64,000 bases of DNA from Planctomycetota bacterium. Its GTDB lineage: Bacteria > Planctomycetota > Phycisphaerae > Phycisphaerales > Phycisphaeraceae. The position numbers and the translations under genes were made by a program. The notes under the pieces are model-generated. The model did not search any database, had not been told where the DNA came from, and saw nothing but the letters and a program-made list of their open reading frames with translations. Positions within the stretch are counted from its first letter, which is position 1. The number at the start of each line of letters is the position of its first letter. The DNA is taken from positions 496,001 to 560,000 of the forward strand of contig CP066225.1 of assembly GCA_016350165.1 (NCBI GenBank). The letters are read 5' to 3'. Below are positions 40,401 to 45,018 of this stretch, piece by piece.

Positions 40401-40782
40401 TTCGCACAGCGAAACCGGCGCCGATGATATGAATCTGGATGTGGGCGCGTTCAATGGCAATTCGTTCGTCACCCGCCTCGGCTTCCGCGCAACGTACGAA
40501 TACGACACCTCTGCGATGCTGTTTGTGCCGGAATTAGTCGGCTCTTGGGAGCACGAATACCTCGATCCGATTGACACGGTGAACGTGGGTGTGCCTGCCA
40601 GCGGCGAATCGTTTACCTACGCAGGCATTGGCACCGGCCGCGACTCCGGTTTGATCGGCGTGAACCTGATTGGCATCAGCCACGAAGCGCCGGTTAGCTT
40701 CAGCGTGCAATATAACGTCGAGTTTACGCCGGATGACTACATCGTGAATAACGTCTATGCAGGTGTAAGAATTAGCTTCTAA
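25480..40782 (+). CDS. Giant autotransporter adhesin, 5100 residues, chimeric
   Basis: It starts M-K-T-P-A-Q-A-I-S-L-L-P-A-A with a signal peptide ending near S-V-S-A-D. This leader and roughly the first 1050 residues resemble the PEP-CTERM protein at 5407-9858, with shared units of the form 'S-E-G-G-K-V-I-L-D-G' and 'G-G-D-I-T-L-Q-N'. From about nt 28640 the repeats switch to the T-N-T-Y-S-G-G-T-T-L type of the preceding giant gene and continue to a nearly identical closing block, linker and C-terminal barrel (last about 279 residues from W-G-A-W-A-N-G-F-G, ending I-S-F). The protein should be an outer-membrane autotransporter displaying a beta-helical fibre. A 132-bp tandem repeat (27421-27684) and a perfect 431-bp direct repeat (31768 and 35272) lie inside. 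The site before ATG is weak (GAGAAG). The start is supported by the signal peptide. Confidence 0.9.
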   Translation: MKTPAQAISLLPAAIVLIIISMVGIPVTSVSADDGSEINWTAGSSSDDQDWDNEYNWSAFAVPYYYDTAKFLLYAPQEIYTKKDRISVGELWISGDEGLSLVYGDDNPQSTISLFLNNGKITTSGTGTHTIEYNIPMLLKHTYWNIGESSQLIVTGNVSAYYSSPVTGSLPILHKNGSGTLALYGINNTTYNGGTILNAGTLLLGHDTAAGTGDITVSDADAGQTIRFASLVNIPNDIDVLNQLNMSVANGNSATYSGIISGDSDSELTYNGDGTLTFTGGTSDTPLTFGTFFSEEGKVVFDGTYVNVLGNAGATQFTAAGGDIILQNGADVQLTPNYFGTVHVSGNTLIVTGDGTSLDSFWMKVEGDAGHIIVTDNATANFENSLQINGNLGGSDMVIQSGAVVTTGYVELEYSQGNTVTGNGSQLLVPWLYIGDDSDLTVENGAMVEAPTRTVLTESSTLILDNGTFKTDELIGEGTVSISGDDVLTVGIGDVEKFTFSGLIQNVGGGSGTVIKTGDSEFTLDGTRSTFGSLFSQGGTVILDGINLDLTDSYTEALVANGGDIILENGADVWLDGQTLVQGNALTITGSDTLLTSDGVTVINGDDSVGNLTVEDAATLILSSDLRIDELEDASLADDDNLIVKSGAMISAGLVDFAGSSTGIITGDNSQLLTHSLSINDISTLTITEGGAMVSTGLVDFTGSSTGIITGDNSQLLTDSLSVNDSSTLTVIEGGVVEADQLTGSGTLSISGDDALTVGIYNSNSAFSGLIQNADSNAGTLTKTGTGTFTLTGGSTNNPSTFGNLTSEGGKVILDGANINLTEFTALAAQGGDITLQNSSVVQMNDSTGQAQVYGGALNITGDGTSLTGVNLIVISSNDSLTVSDNATLDLTGDLTVGVTGYADMTVESGAKVSTRGVNIAGSGTVVGSGSELSTGYLNTGSLFTVTDGGMLAITNNLDLQKGSELAVKNDAVAEIANIIWWDSGSSITINGGTLRTDKLDTVSTFTPIISIFGEHALTVGINNGSSTFDGLIQDVSEVEPGRLTKTGTGTFTLTGDNTYTGGTTLSVGTIKVGHNNALGTGVLTVAGEEGYNDPVLIADASDIVLGNTIVLNDTQLGVYGDNNLTINGVITGIGGLEKEGSGILTLSGINTYSGSTNINAGTVVVSGGNAIGDNRSVILADVSGATLQLNNDETIGALAGGGSTGGEVNLQSYTLTVGNTNNTAFAGVVSGAGSLVKQGSGKLTLSSINTYSGDTLISGGSVIASGGFAISDTGTLTLSNVSGATFQLNANETIGSLAGGGSTGGEVNLQSYTLTIADTNNTVFEGVISGTGGLVKQGSGMLTLNGDNTYSSGTTISEGSIAVGNDNAIGTNSLTVTGVSDLRASVSSVTLANAIVLNDDLTISGDNNLALNGVISGMSVLAKTEGGTLTLNNANTYRGGTTLSDGGIAVGSGNAIGTNSLTVAGTSELSATASSITLGNAVTLDGELTVSGDNNLTLNGIISGTSILAKTGNGTLTLNGDNSYSGGTTLSNGGITIGNNSAIGNGAITVDGTSELSAGISSVALHNAVTLNDDLTISGDNDLTLNGMIDGKGALAKIGNSTLTLNSANTYTGGTTISGGVININSSNDALGTGTLTFTDDATIYNNKTVNVNNAINLKSHTMTIDSNETQRLHGDISGTGSIIFDGNVSGDLKWLYLYGNNTFDGGITSNGGRLAVVSDTAFGHGALTVESYTILAGIGSLKIDNEIVLNAALDIESNDELIFSGKIRGEGTLEIDHSDLAVLTLSGDNTYTGGTTLDSGALQVSHNNALGTGALTVDTTPSTSLPPVVLTASLLAGIDGAAIANDIILETELQVIGSNDMTLGGDISGEGGLNKTDGDHILTLTGTNTYSGGTNIEAGTVIASGGNAIGDTGIVTLADVDGATLQLNADETIGGLAGGGITGGVVQLGNNSLTVNRTDDTTFDGVISGIGSLVLQGDGTLTLSGMNTFTGGTTLNGGVTTVNSDDAFGTGSVTVAGASGLTAGISSVTLANTVTLNDTLTISGDNDLTLDGVISDDVSIGSLTKEGSGTLTLSGANTYTGSTTLSGGTVITGHDSAFGDGVINVVSNSSLESNSSNRTLGNDFTIDLNSILTVDGTFDLLLTGDIDGEGGLTKEGDSTLTLSGNNTYTGATLISGGVLKVMGNDALGNGELTVLGSAELIVADIVTELDNDIAIDSGQTFTVGELGDMTLSGVISGEGSLHKVGDGTLKLSGNNTYTGGMTISDGVIELVGNSSSSLTYSVLGHRDSTLTFTGDAGLRAGADTLVHGTYTPNKIDLDSYVMTADGEGKLELLGKITGDGGSIVYDGSGELKLLNYANTFTGGVTLNGGTLTISNGALGTGKLTVGGSAELFQYSDFLTLDNTITLTADLSIQAGHYLILDSDIEGAGALTISPIHDNILIWELNGNNTFAGGVTLNTGSDITISNHSALGSGTLTVAGASKLSAGISSLTLDNVITLNEELTITSDNDLTLDSVIDGTGSLVKTGSGTLTLNSTNTYSGGTTLYGSKILLGSDNAIGTGTLTIADVSELSVTVNSVTLDNAVKLDDVLTIAGDSDLIFKGLISGTGSLIKEGSGTWTLHRGNAYSGGTTIYGGIIKIFNDDAIGTGTLTFMGDAGFQTEAGERWVYNDINLNSYVMTDSGKGYMTFFGDISGTGGSIICGTGQLALSGDNTFTGGVIMNGGVLYVGDNALGSGALTIVDTTTLILEVNSAEYDNAIVLNSNLTVKGSTLTFDGVISGTGALIKGDYGTLTLNGINNYSGGTELTGGETTIGSGTAFSSGAIAVSGTSELNAGISSIVLDNAVTLNDDLTVSGDNDLTLTNVIDGTGTLTKEGNSVLTLNGMNTYGGGTNINAGTIIAVGGNAIGDIGPVTLADVSGATLQLNSDETIGSLAGGGSTGGEVNLQSHTLVVGDENDTTFDGVVSGTGALVKHGTGILTLTGTNTYSGGTTLSAGGITVGSDNAIGTSSLTVTGASELSAGTSNITLENTVTLNGDLTISGDNDLTFDNTIDGSSTLIKVGRGTLTLNGDNTYNGSTTTYGGTIIVGSDTALSSGSLTIADTSELSAGISHITLGNVITLNNDLTISGDNDLILSGVISGMGALLKTGDSTLVLNKDNTYIGGTELTGGIIKLGSINALSTGTISVKAASGLSTSISSTTLYNTIALDDDLTITGDNDLTFGGVISGGSTGTLIKEGVGTLTLTGQNTYSGGTLLSGGTVIAGHDSAFGDGVINVVSNSSLESNSSNRTLGNDFTIDLNSILTVDGTFDLLLTGDIDGEGGLTKEGDSTLTLSGNNTYTGATLISGGVLKVMGNDALGNGELTVLGSAELIVADIVTELDNDIAIDSGQTFTVGELGDMTLSGVISGEGGLLEIGNSTLTLNGANTYSGGTTLSDGGIAVGNDDALGSGTLTVSGISELSASINNVTLGNTVILDDDLIVIGDNDLTLDDVVSGTGTLIKEGSGTLTLSGVNTYSGSTKMSSGGITVSNDSALGDGTLTVSGASELSAGISSVTLANAIILDNNLTITGNNDLILTNFTADAISGTGALIKEGNGTLVLNNGRNTYSGGTIISGGVIELSDIGAVLTENVSLGSGDVTFMGDAGLRSNSAGGTYTLNDINLNSYIMTADGEGTLELRGNISGIGRIVYDGSGRLQLFGDNTFEGGVTVNGGELQADIGGLGTGTLTIAGASTLLGSGIDELDNAIILNDTLTVSSNNDLTLDGGIGGLGALIIEDNGPLTINGANTYRGGTTLSGGSLTVGNDSALGTHSLTVSGASKLTAGISNVSLDNAVTLDEDLTISGDNDLTLDGVISGGSTSTLIKEGDGTLTLTGQNTYSGGTTLSGGTVVAGHDNAFGDGVINVASNSSLESDSSNRTLGNDFTIDSGSILTVDGTFDLLLSGDIDGEGGLTKEGNGTLTLSGNNTYTGATLVSGGILQVMGDDALGNGELTILGSAELIVADIVTDLDNDIAIASDQTFTVGELGDMTLSGVISGDGELLKVGSGTLTLNNDNDYSGGTEISAGGITVGSDNALGDGTLTVSNAAELSAGISSITLGNAVTLDDDLTITGSNDLTLEGVIKGTGTLIKSDDGTLTLNGTNTYSGDTEMSSGGIEVGSDTALGDGALTVSGASELSAGISSVTLDNAITLDDDLTITDDNDLTLNNVIDGTGVLVKSGSGTLTLNGTNTYSGGTEMSAGVLTVGGDDAIGDGTLTVSGTSKLNASISSVTLDNAITLNDDLTISGNNDLTLTDVIFGTGVLTKEGSGTLTLSGTNTYSGGTNISGGTIIVSGGNAIGDIGIVTLADVSGATLQLNADETVGSLAGGGSMGGEVNLQGYTLTVGDANDTTFDGVISGTGGLVKQGDGALTLSGTNTYSGSTNIAGGTIIVSGSNTISDSGSVTLADVSGATLQLADDETIGSLTGGGSTGGEVKLQSYTLTVGDENDTTYAGVISGTGGLVKQGDGTLIFSNSDNIYTGGTTVNEGILIINGNMASANMNVANGAMLAGVMSLAGNYNNAGTISPGNSIGTVTVGGNLTLTDTSIYDMEIESTAGAGVGNDLIDVGGTADVDGTLNIISISGYTPNGGDTFTILEADGGVSGEFSTILENFGAYDVKAIYDANDITIQLIAVPFTDIDVPDHLVPAADAFTRIADNNPTGDMATVINQLQGLTDAQLIAAFEQTVPNYLVPQAEATFKGIDVQNNNFNGRLNELRYGLPKLWSNNMQVQTPEDATAQESADPEVAINFAMQAQETLEQQQETVRLSGTQKETRVAEKDTNVTEKGLWGAWANGFGTFGDFDSQESQAGYEFNTGGVTFGFDYRVLDTLAAGAFLGYSNTGVTVDNGFGTSSFSSINTGMYMTWFNDEGFYASGLFGGGVNFYENNRRIRFGAIDRVAESDPTGFYLQTLATGGYEFKKGNWGIGPQLALQWVNLQIGSHSETGADDMNLDVGAFNGNSFVTRLGFRATYEYDTSAMLFVPELVGSWEHEYLDPIDTVNVGVPASGESFTYAGIGTGRDSGLIGVNLIGISHEAPVSFSVQYNVEFTPDDYIVNNVYAGVRISF
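27421..27684 (+). repeat. 132-bp tandem duplication inside the 5100-residue gene
   Basis: Copies 27421-27552 and 27553-27684 are directly adjacent and mostly identical. Each encodes a 44-residue unit with G-L-V-D-F and T-G-D-N-S-Q-L-L-T. The differences are scattered, so the duplication is recent but not new. Confidence 0.85.
31768..32198 (+). repeat. Perfect 431-bp direct repeat, copy 1
   Basis: Compared base by base with 35272-35702, no difference was found. It encodes the block running from D-S-A-F-G-D-G-V-I-N to M-T-L-S-G-V-I-S-G. A diverged third copy lies near 37150-37590, and related blocks lie near 19270-19720 and 22150-22600 in the other giant gene. Confidence 0.92.
35272..35702 (+). 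repeat. Perfect 431-bp direct repeat, copy 2
   Basis: Identical to 31768-32198 at an offset of 3504 bp. Identity stops abruptly at both ends while homology continues at a lower level, as expected from gene conversion or a recent in-frame duplication. Confidence 0.92.
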
Positions 40783-40820
40783 CTTTCTTGTAAGCGTCAT
40801 GGCTGCGTACTTGCTACAGT

Positions 40821-40880
40821 TTGAGGTTCCCCCTCCCTCTTGCCCAGAGCCAACCTCATACGTGGGGGACCTCAATTTTT
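40821..40880 (+). terminator. Terminator after the second giant autotransporter
   Basis: Arms 40821-40833 and 40863-40874 pair with one bulged base, followed by TTTTT. It is related to the hairpin at 25307. Confidence 0.75.
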
Positions 40881-40997
40881 AAAATCAAATCAGATAAGGG
40901 GCTCACCTCCCCGCTTATTTACAACACCATTTTTAGGTAATTTTTTGTGTATGCTTTCCATAACAATCTACTGACTTTGGTAGCAGATAAGACGACT

Positions 40998-41188
40998 TGA
41001 AACGTTTCATAGCAAAAACGATTAAAAACACTATGTGTATTCACGAGAGCATATGAACTAAACAGGATGTCAGCTATCCCCCCCGTGGGGGCATATTGGG
41101 CATATCGAATTGCAACGTTGCAGGGCACAAAACAAACACACCCTCCCCTAATCATCCTCATCTACTATCACCTGCATGAAACGTTTCA
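40998..41188. repeat. Three 12-bp palindromes near the right attachment site
   Basis: TGAAACGTTTCA occurs at 40998-41009 and 41177-41188, and TGCAACGTTGCA at 41111-41122. They lie about 160-355 bp inside the right core and mirror those near the left core. Confidence 0.8.
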
Positions 41189-41372
41189 TTTGCTTGCGTT
41201 GCTTCGAAGTCAAACGAAGCCAATCACGCACAAGATCCACCAATGCTCGCCCCTGTTTTTCATCCTCCAGCCCAACTGCACCGGATTCTGCAAGCAGCAA
41301 CTTTTTTAATTCACATAACACTTTGTCATTTAAACAGCTTATATCTTTTGTTTCGAGTCCCACCGGAGCCAT
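41148..41372 (-). pseudogene. Displaced 3' end of the integrase gene (67 codons beyond the core)
   Basis: On the minus strand the attachment core reads M-A-P-V-G-L-E, as it does in the integrase. It continues in the same frame through T-K-D-I-S-C-L-N-D-K to the end at 41148 (final residues V-D-E-D-D). Joining the left and right cores, as in a circular element, fuses this segment to codon 471 of the integrase and replaces its last six residues. The 67-residue tail has a charged helical character (L-V-R-D-W-L-R-L-T-S-K-Q-R-K-Q-M-K-R-F). In the integrated state there is no good ribosome binding site before the core ATG, so it is probably silent. The palindrome at 41177-41188 is inside it. Confidence 0.75.
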
Positions 41373-41374
41373 TA
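41352..41374 (+). repeat. Right attachment repeat (attR core)
   Basis: Exact 23-bp copy of 1017-1039, without the 5' part of the tRNA. It marks the right end of the element. Confidence 0.9.
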
Positions 41375-41375
41375 A

Positions 41376-41405
41376 AACAACCTCTTGCACTGGCAAGAGG
41401 TTGTT
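41376..41405 (+). terminator. Displaced native terminator of the tRNA gene
   Basis: Thirteen-bp perfect arms 41376-41388 and 41393-41405 with loop ACTG stand directly after the right core. Before integration this hairpin must have followed the tRNA gene. The T tract is weak (TTGTTTATT). Confidence 0.7.
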
Positions 41406-41671
41406 TATTGCGCACACGAAATGATTCCCTTCTTCATCCCCTCACACACTCGCATTCAAAGCACACGACACTAACACTAAATCTCAAGTCATTCTTTAAG
41501 TATCACGAGTGAACCAAAATATATTGACCGATACTATTTCTATAGCTATATTGATATAGCATCAATTTTTAGATCTTTTAACTCGCCAGACCGCGAAACA
41601 ACAAACAATCAGCAATACCTCAACAGCATAAACGTGAATCTGTAAATCACCTTAATCGAAAGACACTCGTA

Positions 41672-44485
41672 ATGAATGTTTACAGCTATCGCATGCAATT
41701 TATATTTCTATTCACGCTTATTATCATCACTTCCAATATCAGTTGGGCAAGTAACAGACCTCAACCACTACGCCAATTAACCACATCACAAACCATTAAT
41801 GTCAGCAACTACCGCCTGCCTGGTATGACCGATCAACAAGTCATCCAAGCGGCTCTCAACGCTGCTAAAATTGCAGGCAGTCAAACAACACTCAGATTTG
41901 AACCCAATTACAAATATCAACTCGGCTTCAACAACAAAGAACGTTACTTCACACTGACAGGTTACAATCACTTCATACTCGATGGTAACGGATGCGAATT
42001 CAACGTTGGCGACTTAGGTGGACTCTTCAAAATCAACAACTCAAATAATGTGATCATGCAAAATTTCACGGTCGACATGGACACACCTGCCATGTCACAG
42101 GGCAACATAATTAACTGGAATCAAAGTACCAAAACTGCACGCGTCCGAGTTGACGCTGGCTATATCAATCCTGATCACAATTGGCTTTCAGAACACAGTA
42201 CTAGCGAAGATAAACACAAAGCATACTTCATTGTCAAGGACAAAGATGGCAGCGGCGCTCACAAACAAGGCACTAAAAACGTCATGATCTACAAAAACAT
42301 TGCCAAAGGCCAAGACGCAGGTGGCGACTACTACGATATATCCTTCAATGCAGCGATAAATGTTGAAGCCGGTGATAAATTCGTCATGCCTGCCTCTTAC
42401 ACAAGCATGCTAGCCTTCCCCAAAAACAGCGGCCAAATCACCATGAAAAATATCAACATCTACGCCACAACCGGTGCTGCTATCTATTCAGGTGAATCGA
42501 CTATTAATGTATTAGACACTCACATAAAAATTAAGCCTAACTCAGGCCGATTACTCGGTAGCAACCGTGATGGTTTCATTGTACGTAATCCAAAATGGGG
42601 GCCATGGATCGAAAACTCCACATTTGAAGCAACCGGCGACGATGGCATCAACATCGCAAGTAACGCAGAGACAATCAGCACTCTAAACACAAACAACCAG
42701 CTCACTATCTCAACCAAAACACAAATCAATGTTGGCGATCAAATCGCTATCCTCAACAAACACACCATGGAAGTCGTTTACCAAGGCAATGCCACATCAA
42801 AATCCAATAAAACCATCACATTAAACACTAATCTTCCTATTGAAATCATCAACAGTAACAACCTTCAAGAAGATTATTTAGTTTATGATCTCGACGTTAT
42901 GGCCGACGGCTTCGTCATCAAGAATAGCGAAATCAAGTACTCTCGCAGATACGGCCTCCTCATCGCCGCTAAAAACGGACTCATAGAAAACAATCTCTTT
43001 GAAAAAACCGCTGCAACTGCAATCGCATTTGAGCAGGAAAACAAAGATCACGGCATCGGCTCATTTAACATGACCGTTCGCAACAACATTTTCGATACTA
43101 ACTTCATTCAAACCGAAATATTCAATCGTCCCGAAGTCCCCCACGCAACAGCCATCGGCACATGGACATCACTCGACCAGAACAGCAACCGTCCCTCAGA
43201 CAACTACTATTTCTACCGTAATTTCAACGTATACGACAACCTTTTTAAAGGCACCGCCTCCGACAAAGGCTACGCTTTCTACAACGAAGATGCTTCTACA
43301 TTTCAAGTCTACAACAATGATTTCATGTACCAATGGACCGAAGACGCCAATGGTACATGGTCTGATCACAACAACTGGGATGTTAACAACGAAATACCCA
43401 ACGGCAACAACCGCATCGCATACTTCGGCAACATCAACTCATCCACACGCACAATCACACTCGCATCTTCTCAATCAATTAAAGGCCTTCTCCTCGACTC
43501 ACCAAACAAATACAAGATCATCGGCTCCCCCCTCATCATGCAATCTAACTCATCAATAGCCTCAATCGATGCACTGCAAGGCAGCCACATCATTCACTCC
43601 GACATTCAACTCAACCACAACACTGAATTCTTCATCAATAGCAGCACATATCTCAGCACACACGTTTACTCAGGCGATAAAGACATCATCAAGCTTGGCG
43701 ACGGACTCTTACGCATCTATGGCAACAGTCCTAACTTCACAGGCAGCATCAACGTACACAATGGCCGCATGTTCATCGCAAGCGATCTTCGCAACGCTAA
43801 AGGCGTCAACATTCACGGCAACGGTACCCTCATGGTCACAGGCCACACAAGCACCATCAATAACCACTCAGGCACACTCTCCCCCGGCAACACCTACTCA
43901 GCCTCAGGACAATTCGAAATCCATGGCAACTACACACAATCATCCAACGCAACTCTTCTCGCCAACTTTAACAGTACCAACAACGTCATCACCGAGGACT
44001 CCATCATCGTCAACGGCTCCGCCAATATTGATGGCACTCTCAAACTCCTTCGCATCAACAACGCTTCACCACAACTCAACGATTCCTTCTTACTCATGAC
44101 CACTTCCAACGGCATCACAGGTACGTTCTCCTCAATTCAAAACACAATCATCTCCAACTCACTCGCATTCGCCATCACCTACACATCCAACACGATCAAC
44201 GCTCAAGTCGCTCTAATGGGCGACGCAAATCTCGACGGCATCATCAACCAACTCGACCTCAACATCGTTCACAACAACCTTTCCTCTCTCACACCAATCT
44301 CACTCACCGAATCTTCACCCCTCACCTGGATCGACGGAGACTTCAATGGCGACGGTATCGTCAACAACACCGACCTCAACCTGCTCACAAACAACCCCAT
44401 CTTCATCCCTGAACCCACCACCACAGCTCTCTCACTGTTCCTCCTCGCCCCACTCGCGCTGCTCAGACAACGCAACGCAGCTTAG
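41672..44485 (+). CDS. Secreted beta-helix protein with dockerin-like domain and PEP-CTERM anchor
   Basis: The protein has 937 residues with an N-terminal signal segment (F-I-F-L-F-T-L-I-I-I-T-S then W-A-S). Residues of about 45-560 form a right-handed parallel beta-helix of the pectate-lyase-like type, with G-D-D-G-I-N-I and R-D-G-F-I-V motifs. Glycoside hydrolases such as the GH110 galactosidases have this layout, but I cannot assign the activity. Then comes a W-T-E-D...W-S-D-H-N-N-W domain shared with planctomycete surface proteins. Near the end are two Ca-binding dockerin-like repeats (G-D-A-N-L-D-G-I-I-N and G-D-F-N-G-D-G-I-V-N). They are followed by I-P-E-P-T, a hydrophobic helix and R-Q-R, the PEP-CTERM signal. 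It is probably a cell-surface polysaccharide-active protein. It lies just outside the element's right end. Confidence 0.8.
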   Translation: MNVYSYRMQFIFLFTLIIITSNISWASNRPQPLRQLTTSQTINVSNYRLPGMTDQQVIQAALNAAKIAGSQTTLRFEPNYKYQLGFNNKERYFTLTGYNHFILDGNGCEFNVGDLGGLFKINNSNNVIMQNFTVDMDTPAMSQGNIINWNQSTKTARVRVDAGYINPDHNWLSEHSTSEDKHKAYFIVKDKDGSGAHKQGTKNVMIYKNIAKGQDAGGDYYDISFNAAINVEAGDKFVMPASYTSMLAFPKNSGQITMKNINIYATTGAAIYSGESTINVLDTHIKIKPNSGRLLGSNRDGFIVRNPKWGPWIENSTFEATGDDGINIASNAETISTLNTNNQLTISTKTQINVGDQIAILNKHTMEVVYQGNATSKSNKTITLNTNLPIEIINSNNLQEDYLVYDLDVMADGFVIKNSEIKYSRRYGLLIAAKNGLIENNLFEKTAATAIAFEQENKDHGIGSFNMTVRNNIFDTNFIQTEIFNRPEVPHATAIGTWTSLDQNSNRPSDNYYFYRNFNVYDNLFKGTASDKGYAFYNEDASTFQVYNNDFMYQWTEDANGTWSDHNNWDVNNEIPNGNNRIAYFGNINSSTRTITLASSQSIKGLLLDSPNKYKIIGSPLIMQSNSSIASIDALQGSHIIHSDIQLNHNTEFFINSSTYLSTHVYSGDKDIIKLGDGLLRIYGNSPNFTGSINVHNGRMFIASDLRNAKGVNIHGNGTLMVTGHTSTINNHSGTLSPGNTYSASGQFEIHGNYTQSSNATLLANFNSTNNVITEDSIIVNGSANIDGTLKLLRINNASPQLNDSFLLMTTSNGITGTFSSIQNTIISNSLAFAITYTSNTINAQVALMGDANLDGIINQLDLNIVHNNLSSLTPISLTESSPLTWIDGDFNGDGIVNNTDLNLLTNNPIFIPEPTTTALSLFLLAPLALLRQRNAA

Positions 44486-44518
44486 CCCCTGCCCCTCATT
44501 CCTACCTATTTGGCGCAC

Positions 44519-44551
44519 AAAAAGACCCGCTGCTTTTCCAAGCTGCGGGTC
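44519..44551 (-). terminator. Terminator of tRNA-Ala
   Basis: GACCCGC (44524-44530) pairs with GCGGGTC (44545-44551), with further inner pairing. On the minus strand it is followed by five T. It lies nine bases past the tRNA 3' end. Confidence 0.8.
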
Positions 44552-44559
44552 TAATTTAA

Positions 44560-44632
44560 TGGAGCAGAGGGGGCTCGAACCCCTGACCTTTGCACTGCCA
44601 GTGCAACGCTCTCCCAACTGAGCTACTGCCCC
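44560..44632 (-). tRNA. tRNA-Ala (anticodon GGC)
   Basis: The minus strand folds as a 73-nt cloverleaf. The acceptor GGGGCAG pairs with CTGCTCC, including one G-U. The anticodon stem TTGCA/TGCAA has loop CTGGCAG, giving anticodon GGC. The T arm is CAGGG-GTTCGAG type, and the discriminator is A. No CCA is encoded. Confidence 0.93.
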
Positions 44633-45018
44633 AAATCCCGTTGAGCCGCAAATTATATCAGGATCACTCGCTGCTTCAAACACACCCGCTTATCCCCATC
44701 ACCTAACCCTTTATACGTTTTTTCCTAATCATCATCCCACCTTCTCTTAACACTCATCCCCGCTCACGCCCTTAAAACCACGTTTTTTCCCACCGACATC
44801 ACCCCTAATTCGCCGCATCTGTCTGTTGTGCTATATTATTCATCATGAGTGGCTCGCATCACACTGCATTTTGCCCCTCCGGAAGGCCAACCCTACCCCA
44901 ATGCCCTTCCTACAATCCTATGTGGTCGTCTCGCCTGACGATTCGCCCATACATTGATGCTGCCGCTCGCCTTCGCCGGCTTCAAACAAAACACACACCC
45001 TGACAACGGAGAATTGCC
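44633..45018. other. Intergenic region between tRNA-Ala and the zinc-ribbon gene
   Basis: Nothing firm is seen. A 52-codon open frame (44845-45003) ends 15 bases before the next start and lacks a ribosome binding site; it could be a leader peptide but has no recognisable content. A TATATT-like element near 44832 may belong to the downstream promoter. Confidence 0.4.

Larger units (their letters stand above)
1017..41374. mobile_element. Integrated element (genomic island) at the tRNA-UAA 3' end, about 40.3 kb
   Basis: The island is bounded by a perfect 23-bp direct repeat (1017-1039 and 41352-41374) that equals the tRNA 3' end plus three bases. A tyrosine recombinase lies directly inside the left boundary, with an excisionase-like HTH protein two genes further in; this is the usual arrangement of tRNA-targeted integrative elements. 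No conjugation, phage structural or obvious replication genes are visible. The cargo is three giant repeat-rich surface proteins plus one IS5-like element. Family-specific 12-bp palindromes occur only between the two repeats. Movement is presumably by site-specific integration and excision, with transfer needing a helper or another route; that part is inference. Confidence 0.85.

Noticed and set aside
12000-40800. Many long minus-strand open frames opposite the giant genes, with Pro/Ser/Val-rich translations
   Set aside because: They are antisense shadows of the repeats, recur with every repeat copy, and have no ribosome binding sites or family features.
12000-40800. CRISPR array suggested by regularly spaced short repeats
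   Set aside because: The repeats are coding, of variable spacing, and part of beta-strand repeat proteins; no cas genes occur.
40919-41161. 80-codon minus-strand open frame near the right end of the element
   Set aside because: It has no binding site, overlaps palindromes and the integrase tail, and shows no protein-like features.
44845-45000. SRP RNA or RNase P RNA suggested by a CCGGAAGG word
   Set aside because: The conserved flanking bases of SRP RNA and the conserved RNase P regions are absent.
44845-45003. 52-codon open frame before the zinc-ribbon gene, possible leader peptide
   Set aside because: No ribosome binding site and no conserved content; kept only as a note in the gap entry.
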